A DNA stretch of 58,909 bases. Origin: Bdellovibrio sp. (lineage in GTDB: Bacteria > Bdellovibrionota > Bacteriovoracia > Bacteriovoracales > Bacteriovoracaceae). The notes below the pieces were generated by a model that was given only the letters and a program-made list of their open reading frames with translations, had not been told where the DNA came from and searched no databases. The stretch covers positions 1-58,909 of the forward strand of contig JACPIU010000008.1 in assembly GCA_016187935.1 (NCBI GenBank). The letters run 5' to 3'. The position numbers and the translations under genes were made by a program. Within the stretch, counting starts at the first letter, position 1, and every line of letters begins with the position of its first letter. Below, piece by piece: positions 26,793-35,680 of this stretch.

Positions 26793-27283
26793 TAGGTTGG
26801 CTCCCGTACTACTGAAGGCATGGTACTGGGAAAAAATGCAAAGATAAAATTCTTAAAAGCGTTCAAGAAGAAGGTCACAGGAATAACCGTTTGAGCGATC
26901 CACATTGGTAGCATGAGAACTGGGTTTGTATCTCCCATTTCATAACTCTCACTGAGATAACCTATGCCATAATAACAGGCGAACGAGCAGAAAATTGCCG
27001 TAACGAAATGACGAATACGATGAAATGTAGCTTGGAATTTGGAGGGCCAAAGCTTATCACCGATTTCAGGGCGAAGATGGGCACCTTTGGAAGTGGCAAG
27101 ACCGGAGCCAATGAAACCGGCCCAGATCATGAGATAAAGTGCAGCCTTTTGGGCCCAAACGATACTGACACTTAAGACCTCTCTGGAAAAAATATCGGTC
27201 ACTACCAAAACTGTAATGGCCACCATGCATAGAGAGGCAAAAACACTTTCTGCCTTCTCTAAATTTTTTAGAAGTGTGTTTAT
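26792..27283 (-). CDS. dctQ: TRAP transporter small permease subunit (DctQ), apparent ATA start
   Basis: Four hydrophobic helices with the DctQ-type segment WAQKAALYLMIWAGFIGSGLATSKGAHLRPE. The first ATG in frame (27226) lacks a ribosome site and would remove part of helix 1. The frame stays open upstream and encodes a typical DctQ N-terminus (INTLLKNLEKAESVFASLC) back to an ATA codon at 27283-27281. That ATA overlaps the dctP stop as ATAA, where other genes of this genome use ATGA, and GGGAG lies 6 nt upstream. With this start the protein has 163 residues, usual for the family. An ATG-to-ATA substitution or a sequencing error would explain it equally well. Confidence 0.8.
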   Translation of the reverse strand: MNTLLKNLEKAESVFASLCMVAITVLVVTDIFSREVLSVSIVWAQKAALYLMIWAGFIGSGLATSKGAHLRPEIGDKLWPSKFQATFHRIRHFVTAIFCSFACYYGIGYLSESYEMGDTNPVLMLPMWIAQTVIPVTFFLNAFKNFIFAFFPSTMPSVVREPT

Positions 27284-28299
27284 TTTTTGCTCCCTTTTTT
27301 CTTAAAAGCAGCCTTGCCTTCCAAAATTAAATTATAAACCTTCTGAGAGTCTCCTCCCAAATTCTTTACAATTTCATTATCTAATCCAGCAATTGAATTT
27401 TTGAAGGCATCTCTCTCTCTTGTCGATAAGGTGTAGACGTTAATGCCTGAGGACTTGAGCACATCCATCAGTTCAGCTCCCAAAGTCCGCACAGATTTAC
27501 GTGACGGAGGGGCCAAAAGATTGCCTTCACCCATTAAGGTTTTACGTTCAGCTTCACTTAACCCATCCCAAAATTTCTTGGAATAAATGACCGCCGCAGG
27601 TTGATAGATATGCTGTGAAACAGTGTAATACTTAATAGCGGTATGCCATTCGGCCGCTAAAGTAAATAGCGCGGTATTATCAAATCCTTCAACCACGCCT
27701 GTCTGCAGCGCTGACAATACTTCAGGAATGGCAATGGGCACGGCACTGGCGTTGACTTTTTTCCAGAATGCCAGATGCGTCTGACTTTCTTGCGATCGAA
27801 TTTTTACACCACTCAAATCCATCGGCGTTTTGACCAATTTGCCTTTCAGCCCAATATTACGCCATCCATTTTCCGCCCAAGAAACAAAAACCAATCCTTT
27901 ATCCAGAAACAATTTTTTAAAAGGTTCAAGAAGATAATTATCCAAGACAAAATCGGCTTCTTCATAGGATTCAAAAATGAAAGGTATCTCAAGAACGTTC
28001 ATCTCTGTTATGACCGAAGCCAAGGCAGCAGAAGTTAATCCGCCACCTTGAATCCGTCCACGTCGGATATCGTTCAAAATTTCCAATTCACCACCGAGTT
28101 GCCCCCCCAAATAAACATTAATTTTAATGTTTCCTTTGGATTCAGCATCAACTCTCTTCTTAATTTGCTCCAGCGTATCTGCCCAAGGTGTTCCCGAGGG
28201 TGCCACGGTTCCAAACTTCACAGTAACAGCTTTACCAAGCGCGACACTCGAAAAGAGCATCACAATAAGAAGCAACTGAAGAAATTTTTTTAAAAACAT
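27280..28299 (-). CDS. dctP: TRAP transporter substrate-binding protein (DctP family)
   Basis: A 339-residue periplasmic protein with a signal peptide (about 1-22). Family motifs include FGTVAPSGTPWADTLEQI, GGELEILNDIRRG and KIRSQESQTHLAFWK with the Arg that normally contacts a substrate carboxylate, and GVVEGFDN. AAGGAT precedes the ATG. It is followed directly by dctQ and preceded by the TatT lipoprotein gene, which puts it in the TPAT subgroup of TRAP transporters. The ligand is not predictable from sequence. Confidence 0.92.
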   Translation of the reverse strand: MFLKKFLQLLLIVMLFSSVALGKAVTVKFGTVAPSGTPWADTLEQIKKRVDAESKGNIKINVYLGGQLGGELEILNDIRRGRIQGGGLTSAALASVITEMNVLEIPFIFESYEEADFVLDNYLLEPFKKLFLDKGLVFVSWAENGWRNIGLKGKLVKTPMDLSGVKIRSQESQTHLAFWKKVNASAVPIAIPEVLSALQTGVVEGFDNTALFTLAAEWHTAIKYYTVSQHIYQPAAVIYSKKFWDGLSEAERKTLMGEGNLLAPPSRKSVRTLGAELMDVLKSSGINVYTLSTRERDAFKNSIAGLDNEIVKNLGGDSQKVYNLILEGKAAFKKKGSKK

Positions 28300-28309
28300 T
28301 GTTTATCCT

Positions 28310-29200
28310 TTAGAAGAGTTCTTCCATTTGCTCAAGTAAACGACGTGCTTTGGCCTGCTCGATCAAATTCTCCGGAGCAATTTCCTGAATCTTATGGGCA
28401 TCGGCCTTCAACACGTAATTGAGTTTATCTTGAAACAATTTTCTGTCGCCCTTTTTGCTGGCATATAGTTCTGCATAGAGCACATAAGTCCCCAAATAGT
28501 CCTTTTGAAGTTCCAAAGATTTTTTAAAACTGCTTTCAGATTTATTCAAATCTCCGCCAGCAAAGGAAGGTGCGATGGCATAATAGGCACCCCAATAACG
28601 TTCAACCGCTCCATGAAAAAAAGTGGGATCTAAAACACCTACGCGAGTGATCATTTCTTTAATGCGCGTTTTATATTTAAGCACAGTGGCGATACCGGCT
28701 GCCTTGCCCCATTTCCCGAGGTTCACCGCTGTCCAATAAATTGATTCAATTTCATTTTTGGTTAATGTATCAAGTGCCGCTTCCACTTTGCCACCTTCGG
28801 CCACAACTTTAGCTTTGAAATCAGGATTTGTGGCCATAGCACGCTCACCAAAGGTCACGCCTTTTTCCCAATTGAGTTTCTTTTCCTCAATATCGGAAAG
28901 ATGTCCATCGGCGAAAAGGTAATATCCACGACAAAGACCTACAAGATATTTATAGTTATTCTGGTCGGCCTTAGAGAGTGTTTCATAAGCATCAATGAAT
29001 TTTAACAGTTCTTCTTTAACATGGCGCTTTCCCCAATGTGCCTGGGCCTTAGCTTCCAACTCTTTTTTATCTTTATCTGATAGCGTTACCTGTTCGCTGC
29101 CTTTATCCCATCCACTGGTTCGGGAAGTAGCGCAGCCCGCACCAAACATTAAGGCCATTAATAAAAAGACTAAAGGTAACAAGCGAGCACAAAAACCCAT
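28310..29200 (-). CDS. TRAP-associated TatT-family lipoprotein
   Basis: A 296-residue lipoprotein: signal peptide with lipobox FGAGC (Cys22 expected to be lipidated). The body is helical (TPR-like) with LVGLCRGYYLFADGH, WEKGVTFGERAM, IYWTAVNLGKW, FHGAVERYWGAYYAIAPSFAGGD and LYAELYASKKGD, matching the T component of TPAT transporters described in Treponema. T components bind the P component and may present hydrophobic ligands to it. GGAGGA precedes the ATG. It is the first gene of the TRAP operon. Confidence 0.85.
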   Translation of the reverse strand: MGFCARLLPLVFLLMALMFGAGCATSRTSGWDKGSEQVTLSDKDKKELEAKAQAHWGKRHVKEELLKFIDAYETLSKADQNNYKYLVGLCRGYYLFADGHLSDIEEKKLNWEKGVTFGERAMATNPDFKAKVVAEGGKVEAALDTLTKNEIESIYWTAVNLGKWGKAAGIATVLKYKTRIKEMITRVGVLDPTFFHGAVERYWGAYYAIAPSFAGGDLNKSESSFKKSLELQKDYLGTYVLYAELYASKKGDRKLFQDKLNYVLKADAHKIQEIAPENLIEQAKARRLLEQMEELF

Positions 29201-29297
29201 AAATCCTCCCCACTAAATATTTTTGTGGCGTACTCTTGCATATTTGCCGCGATAATAAAACTAGGACTTAAGAGAATTTTTAAAATGTGTAATTAAT

Positions 29298-31313
29298 TCA
29301 CATTAAGAAAGTATGGGCCAGAAAGGCCATGCCATAACCGAGAAGACCCATATATAAAAACATAATGACAGGAAGCACAAAACCGCCTGTTTCACGCATC
29401 ACCATTGCCATAGTTGAGGTGCACTGAAGTGAAAATACAAAGAAAAAGAGAAGTGCCCACACAGTTCCAATGTCAAAAACGGATCGCCCGGTGGTCACAT
29501 CCACCTCATTCTTTAAACGTTCCCGCAGAGGTTCGGAAGTCTCATCCACATCACCCAAAGCGTACATGGTTCCCATAGAGGAAACAAAAAGCTCACGAGC
29601 ACCGAAGGCCACCAGAATCCCCACTCCCATTTTCCAATTCATTCCAATGGGAGTTAAAACCGGCTCAATGCCTTTGCCAACACGGCCAATGAGCGAATTT
29701 TCCAAGGTAAAACTGGCCACCTGTTCTTCACTTTTCCCCTCAAGTGAAGCCAATTGAACATCGGTTGGACGAGGGAAAGTGCTTGCCACCCAAAAGACAA
29801 TCGAAAAAGTGAGAATAATGGTTCCGGCCTTGGTCAAAAATATTTTCCCTTGGCGCCAACTATGCTTCCATGCCGTCATGAGTGGAGGACGCTGATAGAG
29901 AGGCAAGTCCATAAGAAAACCCGCACCTTCACCCTTAAAAAAGGAAAGGCGCAATACTTTTGCAATGACTAAGGCCGAGATGCCACCAAGAAAATAGAGG
30001 AAGAAAAAGCTCAAGGCCTGCAAATTGAAAAAACCCAAAAGCTGTGTGCTCGGAATAAAAGTTCCGATGAGTAAAATGTAGACAGGTAATCGAGCGCTAC
30101 AGGTCATGAGTGGAATAGTCATGATTGTGACAGTTCGTTCAAAGCGATTAGGGATCGTTCTGGTAGACATGATGGCCGGGACAGCGCAGGCCAGACCAGA
30201 TAGATAGGGCAAGAAAGACTTTCCTGAAAGCCCAAAAAACCCCATCAGGCGATCGGTAAGGAAGGCCGCGCGTGCGATGTATCCCGACAATTCAAGCAAA
30301 GAAAGTAGAAAAAACAAAATGATAATCTGGGGAAGGAAGATAATAACACCTCCAACACCTGCCAAAATACCGTCAATAACAAGACTTTTTAGCAAACCAT
30401 CATCCATCAATGTCGAAAGTTTGCTGCCTAACCATCCTATAAAACCATCAATCAGTTCCATAACAGGAGCTGACCATGAGTAAATAGCATGAAAGAGGAG
30501 ATAAAAAATGGCGACAAAAATAAGGCTTCCCCATAAAGGGTGGAGAAGGATTTTATCAATGCGCTCCGTGAGCACAACTTTAGGGGCCTTCACATTTGAA
30601 AAAATATCATCAAGTATTTTACGCGCATCTCGATGGTACTTCTCTACTTTCGCCAAAAGTTCTGTTTCGTGAGAATCATCGACCACAATAAGATGGTTGG
30701 AAATATTCTCTCGACTCATCTTAAAGAAATCGAGCGAGCGTTTTGTAATCAAAAGCTTTTTCTCTGCTTTAACTGACCCCTCTTTTAAATTGTGACGAAA
30801 AAATTTATCGAGAACATTGACATCACCTTTTAAAGCGGAAAATGGCAAAATCTCAACTCCAATTCGCTCCTTCAGTTTTGCCAATTTTTCAGGCGGTAAT
30901 ACTTCATTGGTATCGGCCTTATTGATAATGGCAACCAGGCGTTCGCTGCCTGGTCCCTGAGCGTGACTCCCAAGCACGTCGCGCAAATAGAGGAGAAGCC
31001 CTAGCGAAAATTCCAAACGATTGACATCTAAAATGACCGCTACACCATTGAATGAAGAGATATTAGAGTCCAAACCTAAGATGGTCTTAACTGTCACGGC
31101 TTCATCATAGCTTCCGGGTAATAGCCCATTAATACCCGGTAAATCCACCACAGAGATTTTACGTTCCTCAGACTTATTTGAGAGTAGTTCACTCTCTGCA
31201 TTATCGACTGTGATGCCTGAATAATTTGAAACGTGTCTTAGTTTTCCAGTGAGTAGATTGTAGATTGAAGATTTGCCTGAATTAGGCGGGCCGACGAGAA
31301 TAACTGTTTCCAC
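29298..31313 (-). CDS. feoB: Ferrous iron transporter FeoB
   Basis: A 671-residue protein. The N-terminal G domain shows G1 (GPPNSGKSSIYN), G3 (DLPGINGL) and G4 (NKAD). A helical GDI region follows, then about ten membrane helices with the FeoB core motif PYLSGLACAVPAIMSTRTI and a second Cys-containing gate (TCSARLPVY). It is at the short end of the family, lacking a long C-terminal extension. It imports Fe2+ across the inner membrane with GTP. It starts 8 bp after the feoA stop. Confidence 0.96.
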   Translation of the reverse strand: METVILVGPPNSGKSSIYNLLTGKLRHVSNYSGITVDNAESELLSNKSEERKISVVDLPGINGLLPGSYDEAVTVKTILGLDSNISSFNGVAVILDVNRLEFSLGLLLYLRDVLGSHAQGPGSERLVAIINKADTNEVLPPEKLAKLKERIGVEILPFSALKGDVNVLDKFFRHNLKEGSVKAEKKLLITKRSLDFFKMSRENISNHLIVVDDSHETELLAKVEKYHRDARKILDDIFSNVKAPKVVLTERIDKILLHPLWGSLIFVAIFYLLFHAIYSWSAPVMELIDGFIGWLGSKLSTLMDDGLLKSLVIDGILAGVGGVIIFLPQIIILFFLLSLLELSGYIARAAFLTDRLMGFFGLSGKSFLPYLSGLACAVPAIMSTRTIPNRFERTVTIMTIPLMTCSARLPVYILLIGTFIPSTQLLGFFNLQALSFFFLYFLGGISALVIAKVLRLSFFKGEGAGFLMDLPLYQRPPLMTAWKHSWRQGKIFLTKAGTIILTFSIVFWVASTFPRPTDVQLASLEGKSEEQVASFTLENSLIGRVGKGIEPVLTPIGMNWKMGVGILVAFGARELFVSSMGTMYALGDVDETSEPLRERLKNEVDVTTGRSVFDIGTVWALLFFFVFSLQCTSTMAMVMRETGGFVLPVIMFLYMGLLGYGMAFLAHTFLM

Positions 31314-31321
31314 AAATACCT

Positions 31322-31561
31322 CTAATAATGATCCTCTAATACTATGAGTGAGGCATGTTCGCGTCGAAGAGCAATGAAATTACTTTTTCCTAACTTAATG
31401 GCAAGCGGAGACCCAAACCAAGCACGACCGATCAATTCCACATCGTCACCTGGCAGCACTCCAAGGGCCAACAAACGCTCACGCGAATCTTCACTGCCAT
31501 TAATCGTTTTGATTCTTGCCTTAGTACGTTTAGGTAAATCTAAGAGAGTTCTTGTTTCCAT
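31322..31561 (-). CDS. feoA: FeoA, SH3-like partner of FeoB
   Basis: A 79-residue FeoA-domain protein (LLDLPKRTKARIKTI, ERLLALGVLPGDDVELIGR, PLAIKLGKSNFIALRREHA). It binds FeoB on the cytoplasmic side and is needed for Fe2+ uptake. It is the first gene of feoAB. Two inverted repeats between the -10 box and the ATG (31571-31610) suggest repression by a metal or other regulator. Confidence 0.92.
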   Translation of the reverse strand: METRTLLDLPKRTKARIKTINGSEDSRERLLALGVLPGDDVELIGRAWFGSPLAIKLGKSNFIALRREHASLIVLEDHY

Positions 31562-31570
31562 AATGCCTCG

Positions 31571-31619
31571 TTTGAGCTCAAAATACTCGTCTATGTTTGA
31601 GCAGTCAAACTAAATTATA
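31571..31619 (-). promoter_or_regulatory. feoAB promoter with two related dyads
   Basis: On the minus strand an extended -10 element TGCTATAAT ends at 31614 (TATAAT is 31614-31619 reversed). Downstream of it lie GTTTGA-GCAG-TCAAAC (31595-31610) and the perfect 12-bp palindrome TTTGAGCTCAAA (31571-31582). Their half-sites share TTTGA/TCAAA and their centres are 26 bp apart, so one regulator could bind both and block transcription. They do not resemble a Fur box. Confidence 0.5.
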
Positions 31620-31663
31620 GCACATATAACAATTCCTCTCCACCACGTAATTACAGGCACTTA

Positions 31664-32776
31664 TTAGTTATTTGACATGTTCCTTGTCTGCTTTGCGATC
31701 TCGTCTCCTGACCATTCGGTATCTCGTGCCACCTGCCCTTTTTCAAACTTGCCCTGTTTGAGTTCCACCAAATGGGCATGAGTGGTGAAAAAAGATAAAG
31801 AGTGCCCACGAAACTGCTCTATAGAATTGAAGCCATGTTCCTGCATAAAGTTCTGGGTGGTTGTTATCATTTCTTCCACCATGCCAAAACCTTGTAGCAT
31901 TGGGGCAGTACAACTCTGAACTGTATGACACCCCATAAGAATAAACTCCAAAGCATCTTTCCCACATTCCACCCCACCAATTCCACTCATGGTGATGTGT
32001 TCTTGTTTGGTAGTTTTAAGCGCACGCGCAAGATCGAGCACGTGTCGTAAAGCGATTGGACGAATGGCCTGCCCGGAATAGCCTCCAGGAATCGAATGCC
32101 CACTCACGGTGGGCAACGGACGCAAAGTTTTGAGATCAATTCCAATCACTGCCAAAATGGTATTAATCAAACTAATACCATCGGCACCGCCAGCGATCGC
32201 TTCAAGTGAGGGGACAGAAATATCCATTATATTGGGAGTCATCTTGGCCCAAACGGGAACGGGAGAGACTTCTTTCACCCAGCGAGTAACCTCTTTGACC
32301 ACCTCTGGGCACTGGCCCATGGCCGATCCCATTTTTTTCTCTGGCATCCCATGAGGGCAAGAGAAATTTAATTCCAAAGCATCAACCCCGGTTTGGCAAA
32401 CAGTGCGAGTAAGGCGTTGCCACGCCGATTTATCATAGGCTTCCATAAGAGAGGCAATCAGTACTTTCCTTGGGTATTCTTTTTTGACCGCCTCGAAATC
32501 TTTCAACCACTCATCCAAAGCACGGTCAGAAATGAGTTCAATGTTTTGAAAGCCAATCACATCGCCAGATTCGCGGGCATACAGTTTGCCATAGCGAGGG
32601 GCCACATTCTTAACCGCACTGCCATCGAGTGAAATGGTCTTGGCAACCACTCCCCCCCAACCTTCCTTAAAGGCCTTGCTAATAGTCGCTCGATTGGTGC
32701 CTGGTGGTCCGGAGCCAATGACAAATGGATTTTCAAAATTAATCCCATTCACTTTTATGGATAAATCTCTTGCCAT
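31664..32776 (-). CDS. PreA-like dihydropyrimidine dehydrogenase subunit without ferredoxin domain
   Basis: A 370-residue dihydroorotate dehydrogenase-fold protein. FMN/substrate-site segments include GGVVAKTISLDGS, ALELNFSCPHGM, AKMTPNI, GGADGISLINT, GGYSGQAIRPIALR and MSGIGGVE, as in bacterial PreA and the C-terminal half of mammalian DPD. It would reduce uracil or thymine. E. coli PreA (about 411 residues) ends in two [4Fe-4S] motifs; this protein instead ends in a charged tail with no cysteines, and no preT gene is present. The mammalian catalytic Cys loop (GLACGQ) reads GSAMGQC here. The start is set by GGAG before the ATG. It ends the NCS1-mmsA-hydA-preA operon. Confidence 0.85.
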   Translation of the reverse strand: MARDLSIKVNGINFENPFVIGSGPPGTNRATISKAFKEGWGGVVAKTISLDGSAVKNVAPRYGKLYARESGDVIGFQNIELISDRALDEWLKDFEAVKKEYPRKVLIASLMEAYDKSAWQRLTRTVCQTGVDALELNFSCPHGMPEKKMGSAMGQCPEVVKEVTRWVKEVSPVPVWAKMTPNIMDISVPSLEAIAGGADGISLINTILAVIGIDLKTLRPLPTVSGHSIPGGYSGQAIRPIALRHVLDLARALKTTKQEHITMSGIGGVECGKDALEFILMGCHTVQSCTAPMLQGFGMVEEMITTTQNFMQEHGFNSIEQFRGHSLSFFTTHAHLVELKQGKFEKGQVARDTEWSGDEIAKQTRNMSNN

Positions 32777-32786
32777 GGAATGACTC

Positions 32787-34178
32787 CTATAGGTGCTCGC
32801 CTAAATTACGGCGAATATAACGTCCAGCTCCGCGCTCGACTTTCAAATTGCCATCATCAAATTGCACTCTGCCATTCACAATAACTTTCAAAGGACCGCC
32901 TTGGGTTTTAAATCCCTCAAAAATATTGCGATCACATTTATGAAAATGAGTTTTGGCCGAAATCGTACCCGTTTTATTTTTATCCCACAAAATTAAATCG
33001 CCATCGGCCCCCACCGCTACGGCACCTTTACGGGGATACATCCCGAAAAGTTTGGCAGGTCTGGTGCAATTTAAATCGACAAATTGATGAATATCGATTT
33101 TGTTTTCTAAAACACCGTAAGTGTAAAGGAGTGTCAAACGATTCTGAATCCCGGCTGCCCCGTTGGGAATTTTCCTGAAATCGTTTTTGCCAAGTTCCTT
33201 TTGGCCCTGTTGCCTGAAGGGGCAATGATCGGTTGCTACGGTTTGGATGATGCCCGATTTTAGAGCTCCCCACAAACGATCTTGGTGGCCATTGGGTCGA
33301 ATGGGAGGACTCATCACGTAAGCCGCACCCTCAAAATCCGGCCTTTCATAAACACTGTCATCCAGGAGAAGATATTGGGGACAGGTTTCGCCAAACACAG
33401 CTTGACCGCGGGCGCGCGCTTCACTAATCGCATCGACCGCTTGAGCGGCCGAAACGTGGACAACGTAAAGCGGAGTCTCAGTCATGCGCGCTAACATGAC
33501 GGCACGACCGGTGGCTTCCCCCTCTAGAGGAGCAGGCCGAGAAAGTGCATGATATTTTGGCGCAGTCTTACCTTCGCCAAAAAGCCTGTTTTGCAAATCC
33601 ACCACCATATCACCGTGCTCACAGTGAGCAGTAATTAAGGAACCTAATTTCTTAGAAACGTTCATGATCTTGATTAATTCATGATCCTCCACACCGATGG
33701 CACCTCGATAGGCCATAAAAGTTTTGAAAGAGGTAATCCCTTCTTCCTTCACACAGTGATGCATGGCCTTTTCAACTTTGTCGCCATACCAAGTGAGTGA
33801 CATGTGAAAGGCATAATCGGCCACCGATTTTTTGGCCTTTTCCTTCCACGCCGTCAGGGCCTCCATAGGGTCTTGATTGCGAGAGGGAATTACGAAGTCA
33901 ATAATACTGGTCGTTCCTCCGGCCACACCTGCAGCTGTGCCGGTTTCAAAATCATCGGTTGAAACTTCACCCATAAAAGGGAGTTCCATATGAACATGCC
34001 CGTCGACAGCACCGGGTAATACAAAAAGACCTGTGGCATCGATCACCTCAGTGGAAGACGATGGCTTTTCCAGATTTTTGCCAATGGCCTTTATCACCCC
34101 GTCTTGAATGAGAATATCGGCCACATAGCGATCAATGGAGGTGATAATTTCACCATTTTTTATCAGTAATGATTTCAT
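32787..34178 (-). CDS. hydA: Dihydropyrimidinase (D-hydantoinase family)
   Basis: A 463-residue cyclic amidohydrolase. The binuclear zinc site is visible: DGHVHMELPF (His-x-His), the carbamylated Lys in GITSFKTFMAYRG, TAHCEHGD, YVVHVSA and VATDHCPF. It opens dihydrouracil or dihydrothymine to the N-carbamoyl beta-amino acid. I chose the ATG at 34178, preceded by AAGGAG at ideal spacing, over one nine codons earlier. It lies between mmsA and the preA-like gene, which perform other steps of the same pathway. Confidence 0.93.
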   Translation of the reverse strand: MKSLLIKNGEIITSIDRYVADILIQDGVIKAIGKNLEKPSSSTEVIDATGLFVLPGAVDGHVHMELPFMGEVSTDDFETGTAAGVAGGTTSIIDFVIPSRNQDPMEALTAWKEKAKKSVADYAFHMSLTWYGDKVEKAMHHCVKEEGITSFKTFMAYRGAIGVEDHELIKIMNVSKKLGSLITAHCEHGDMVVDLQNRLFGEGKTAPKYHALSRPAPLEGEATGRAVMLARMTETPLYVVHVSAAQAVDAISEARARGQAVFGETCPQYLLLDDSVYERPDFEGAAYVMSPPIRPNGHQDRLWGALKSGIIQTVATDHCPFRQQGQKELGKNDFRKIPNGAAGIQNRLTLLYTYGVLENKIDIHQFVDLNCTRPAKLFGMYPRKGAVAVGADGDLILWDKNKTGTISAKTHFHKCDRNIFEGFKTQGGPLKVIVNGRVQFDDGNLKVERGAGRYIRRNLGEHL

Positions 34179-34192
34179 AATCGACTCCTTAT

Positions 34193-35680
34193 TTAAGACA
34201 TCCAATTTCGACTTTGAGGTTCAATCCATTTCACGGTAATTTTTTTATCTTGAGTCCAAAAAGAAATGCCCGCATCACCCGTAATATCACCGGCCCCAAA
34301 ACGTGATTCGTACCACCCTCCGAAGGCAAATGGCTCACGCGGTACAGGCACGCCAACATTCACTCCACACATCCCGGCCGTAGCATTTTTGATAACGTAA
34401 TCAGCATAGCGCCCGGAAGTGGTAAAAATCGAACAGGCATTACCGTAAGGATTGCTATTTTCTAATTTCATGGCCTGTTCAAGAGTGTCGACATGAATGA
34501 TGGCAAGCACAGGACCAAAAATTTCTTCTTTCAGCGCAGGAATATTTTCCTTCATTTTATCAATCAGTGTCGGACCAACCCAATATCCATCTTTGGTACC
34601 ATTTGTTATTGGAGTTTTGCCCCGTCCATCCACCAGAATTTTCGCGCCCATCTGTTCCGCTTGCGTGATATATTGGTTGATTCGCTCCACACTCTGCTTG
34701 TTGATGATGGCCCCCATACTTTCACCTAACTTTACTGAATCTGCATAGGCCTTCATCTGCTCTATAATCTTGGAACAATCCCCTACTGCAATCATCACGC
34801 TCGCGGCCATACAACGTTGACCGGCGCAACCGATGGCCGAATCGACGATTTGTTTTGGAGCCGTTTCTACGTCGGCATCAGGCATAACAATCAAGTGGTT
34901 TTTAGCGCCCCCTAAGGCCAATGCTCTTTTGCCACTGGCCGTCGCTCTGGCATAGACTAGTTTGGCGACTTTTGTGGAACCAACAAAACTTACCGCCTTG
35001 ATATCGGGATGATCACAAATTCCATTAACCACTTCCGCGCCACCATGTACGACATTCAAAACACCATCAGGCAGCCCCGCCTCCTTGAACAATTTGGCCA
35101 AACGAATGGCCGATAATGGTACTTGCTCCGATGGCTTAAGCACCATGGTATTTCCCACTGTCAATGCGATAGGCAGAGTCCACATGGGAACCATGATAGG
35201 AAAATTAAACGGGGCAATGGAGGCCACCACACCGAGTGGGGTCTTCAGATTGCTACAAAAAATATCAGCACTCACCTCTTGGGCCTGTCCGGAAATTTTA
35301 TTGGGGATAGCGCAGCCAAATTCTAAAACTTCAATGGCCTTGGCAACGTCACCGGCGGCTTCCACAAGCGTTTTACCATTTTCTGTGCTGATCAACTGGC
35401 ACAGTTCATTAAAATCTCGTTCCATCAAAGTCTTCAGCTTAAACATGACCTGCACACGCTGCTTAATATGAGTATTTTTCCAGCCAGGGAAGGCCTCTTT
35501 GGCGGCCGCAACCGCAGCATCGACATCTGATAAAGTTCCCATGGGCACTTGCCCCAAAATATCACCTCTATAAGGTCCGTAAATATCTTGATAATTTCTG
35601 GCCTTGGATTCGACTTCCTTATTGCCGATCCAATTTTTGATTTTTCCATAACCCGAAGTAAATTTAATCTCATTACTCAT
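34193..35680 (-). CDS. mmsA: (Methyl)malonate-semialdehyde dehydrogenase, CoA-acylating
   Basis: A 495-residue aldehyde dehydrogenase. MmsA-type features are the NFPIMVPMWTLPIAL segment, LALGGAKNHLIVMPDAD and catalytic Cys in GCAGQRCMAAS, with EIFGPVLAI near the end. It converts malonate semialdehyde to acetyl-CoA, or methylmalonate semialdehyde to propionyl-CoA, finishing uracil and thymine breakdown respectively. GAGGAG precedes the ATG, which overlaps the NCS1 stop (ATGA). A role in valine or inositol catabolism is possible elsewhere but not indicated here. Confidence 0.93.
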   Translation of the reverse strand: MSNEIKFTSGYGKIKNWIGNKEVESKARNYQDIYGPYRGDILGQVPMGTLSDVDAAVAAAKEAFPGWKNTHIKQRVQVMFKLKTLMERDFNELCQLISTENGKTLVEAAGDVAKAIEVLEFGCAIPNKISGQAQEVSADIFCSNLKTPLGVVASIAPFNFPIMVPMWTLPIALTVGNTMVLKPSEQVPLSAIRLAKLFKEAGLPDGVLNVVHGGAEVVNGICDHPDIKAVSFVGSTKVAKLVYARATASGKRALALGGAKNHLIVMPDADVETAPKQIVDSAIGCAGQRCMAASVMIAVGDCSKIIEQMKAYADSVKLGESMGAIINKQSVERINQYITQAEQMGAKILVDGRGKTPITNGTKDGYWVGPTLIDKMKENIPALKEEIFGPVLAIIHVDTLEQAMKLENSNPYGNACSIFTTSGRYADYVIKNATAGMCGVNVGVPVPREPFAFGGWYESRFGAGDITGDAGISFWTQDKKITVKWIEPQSRNWMS

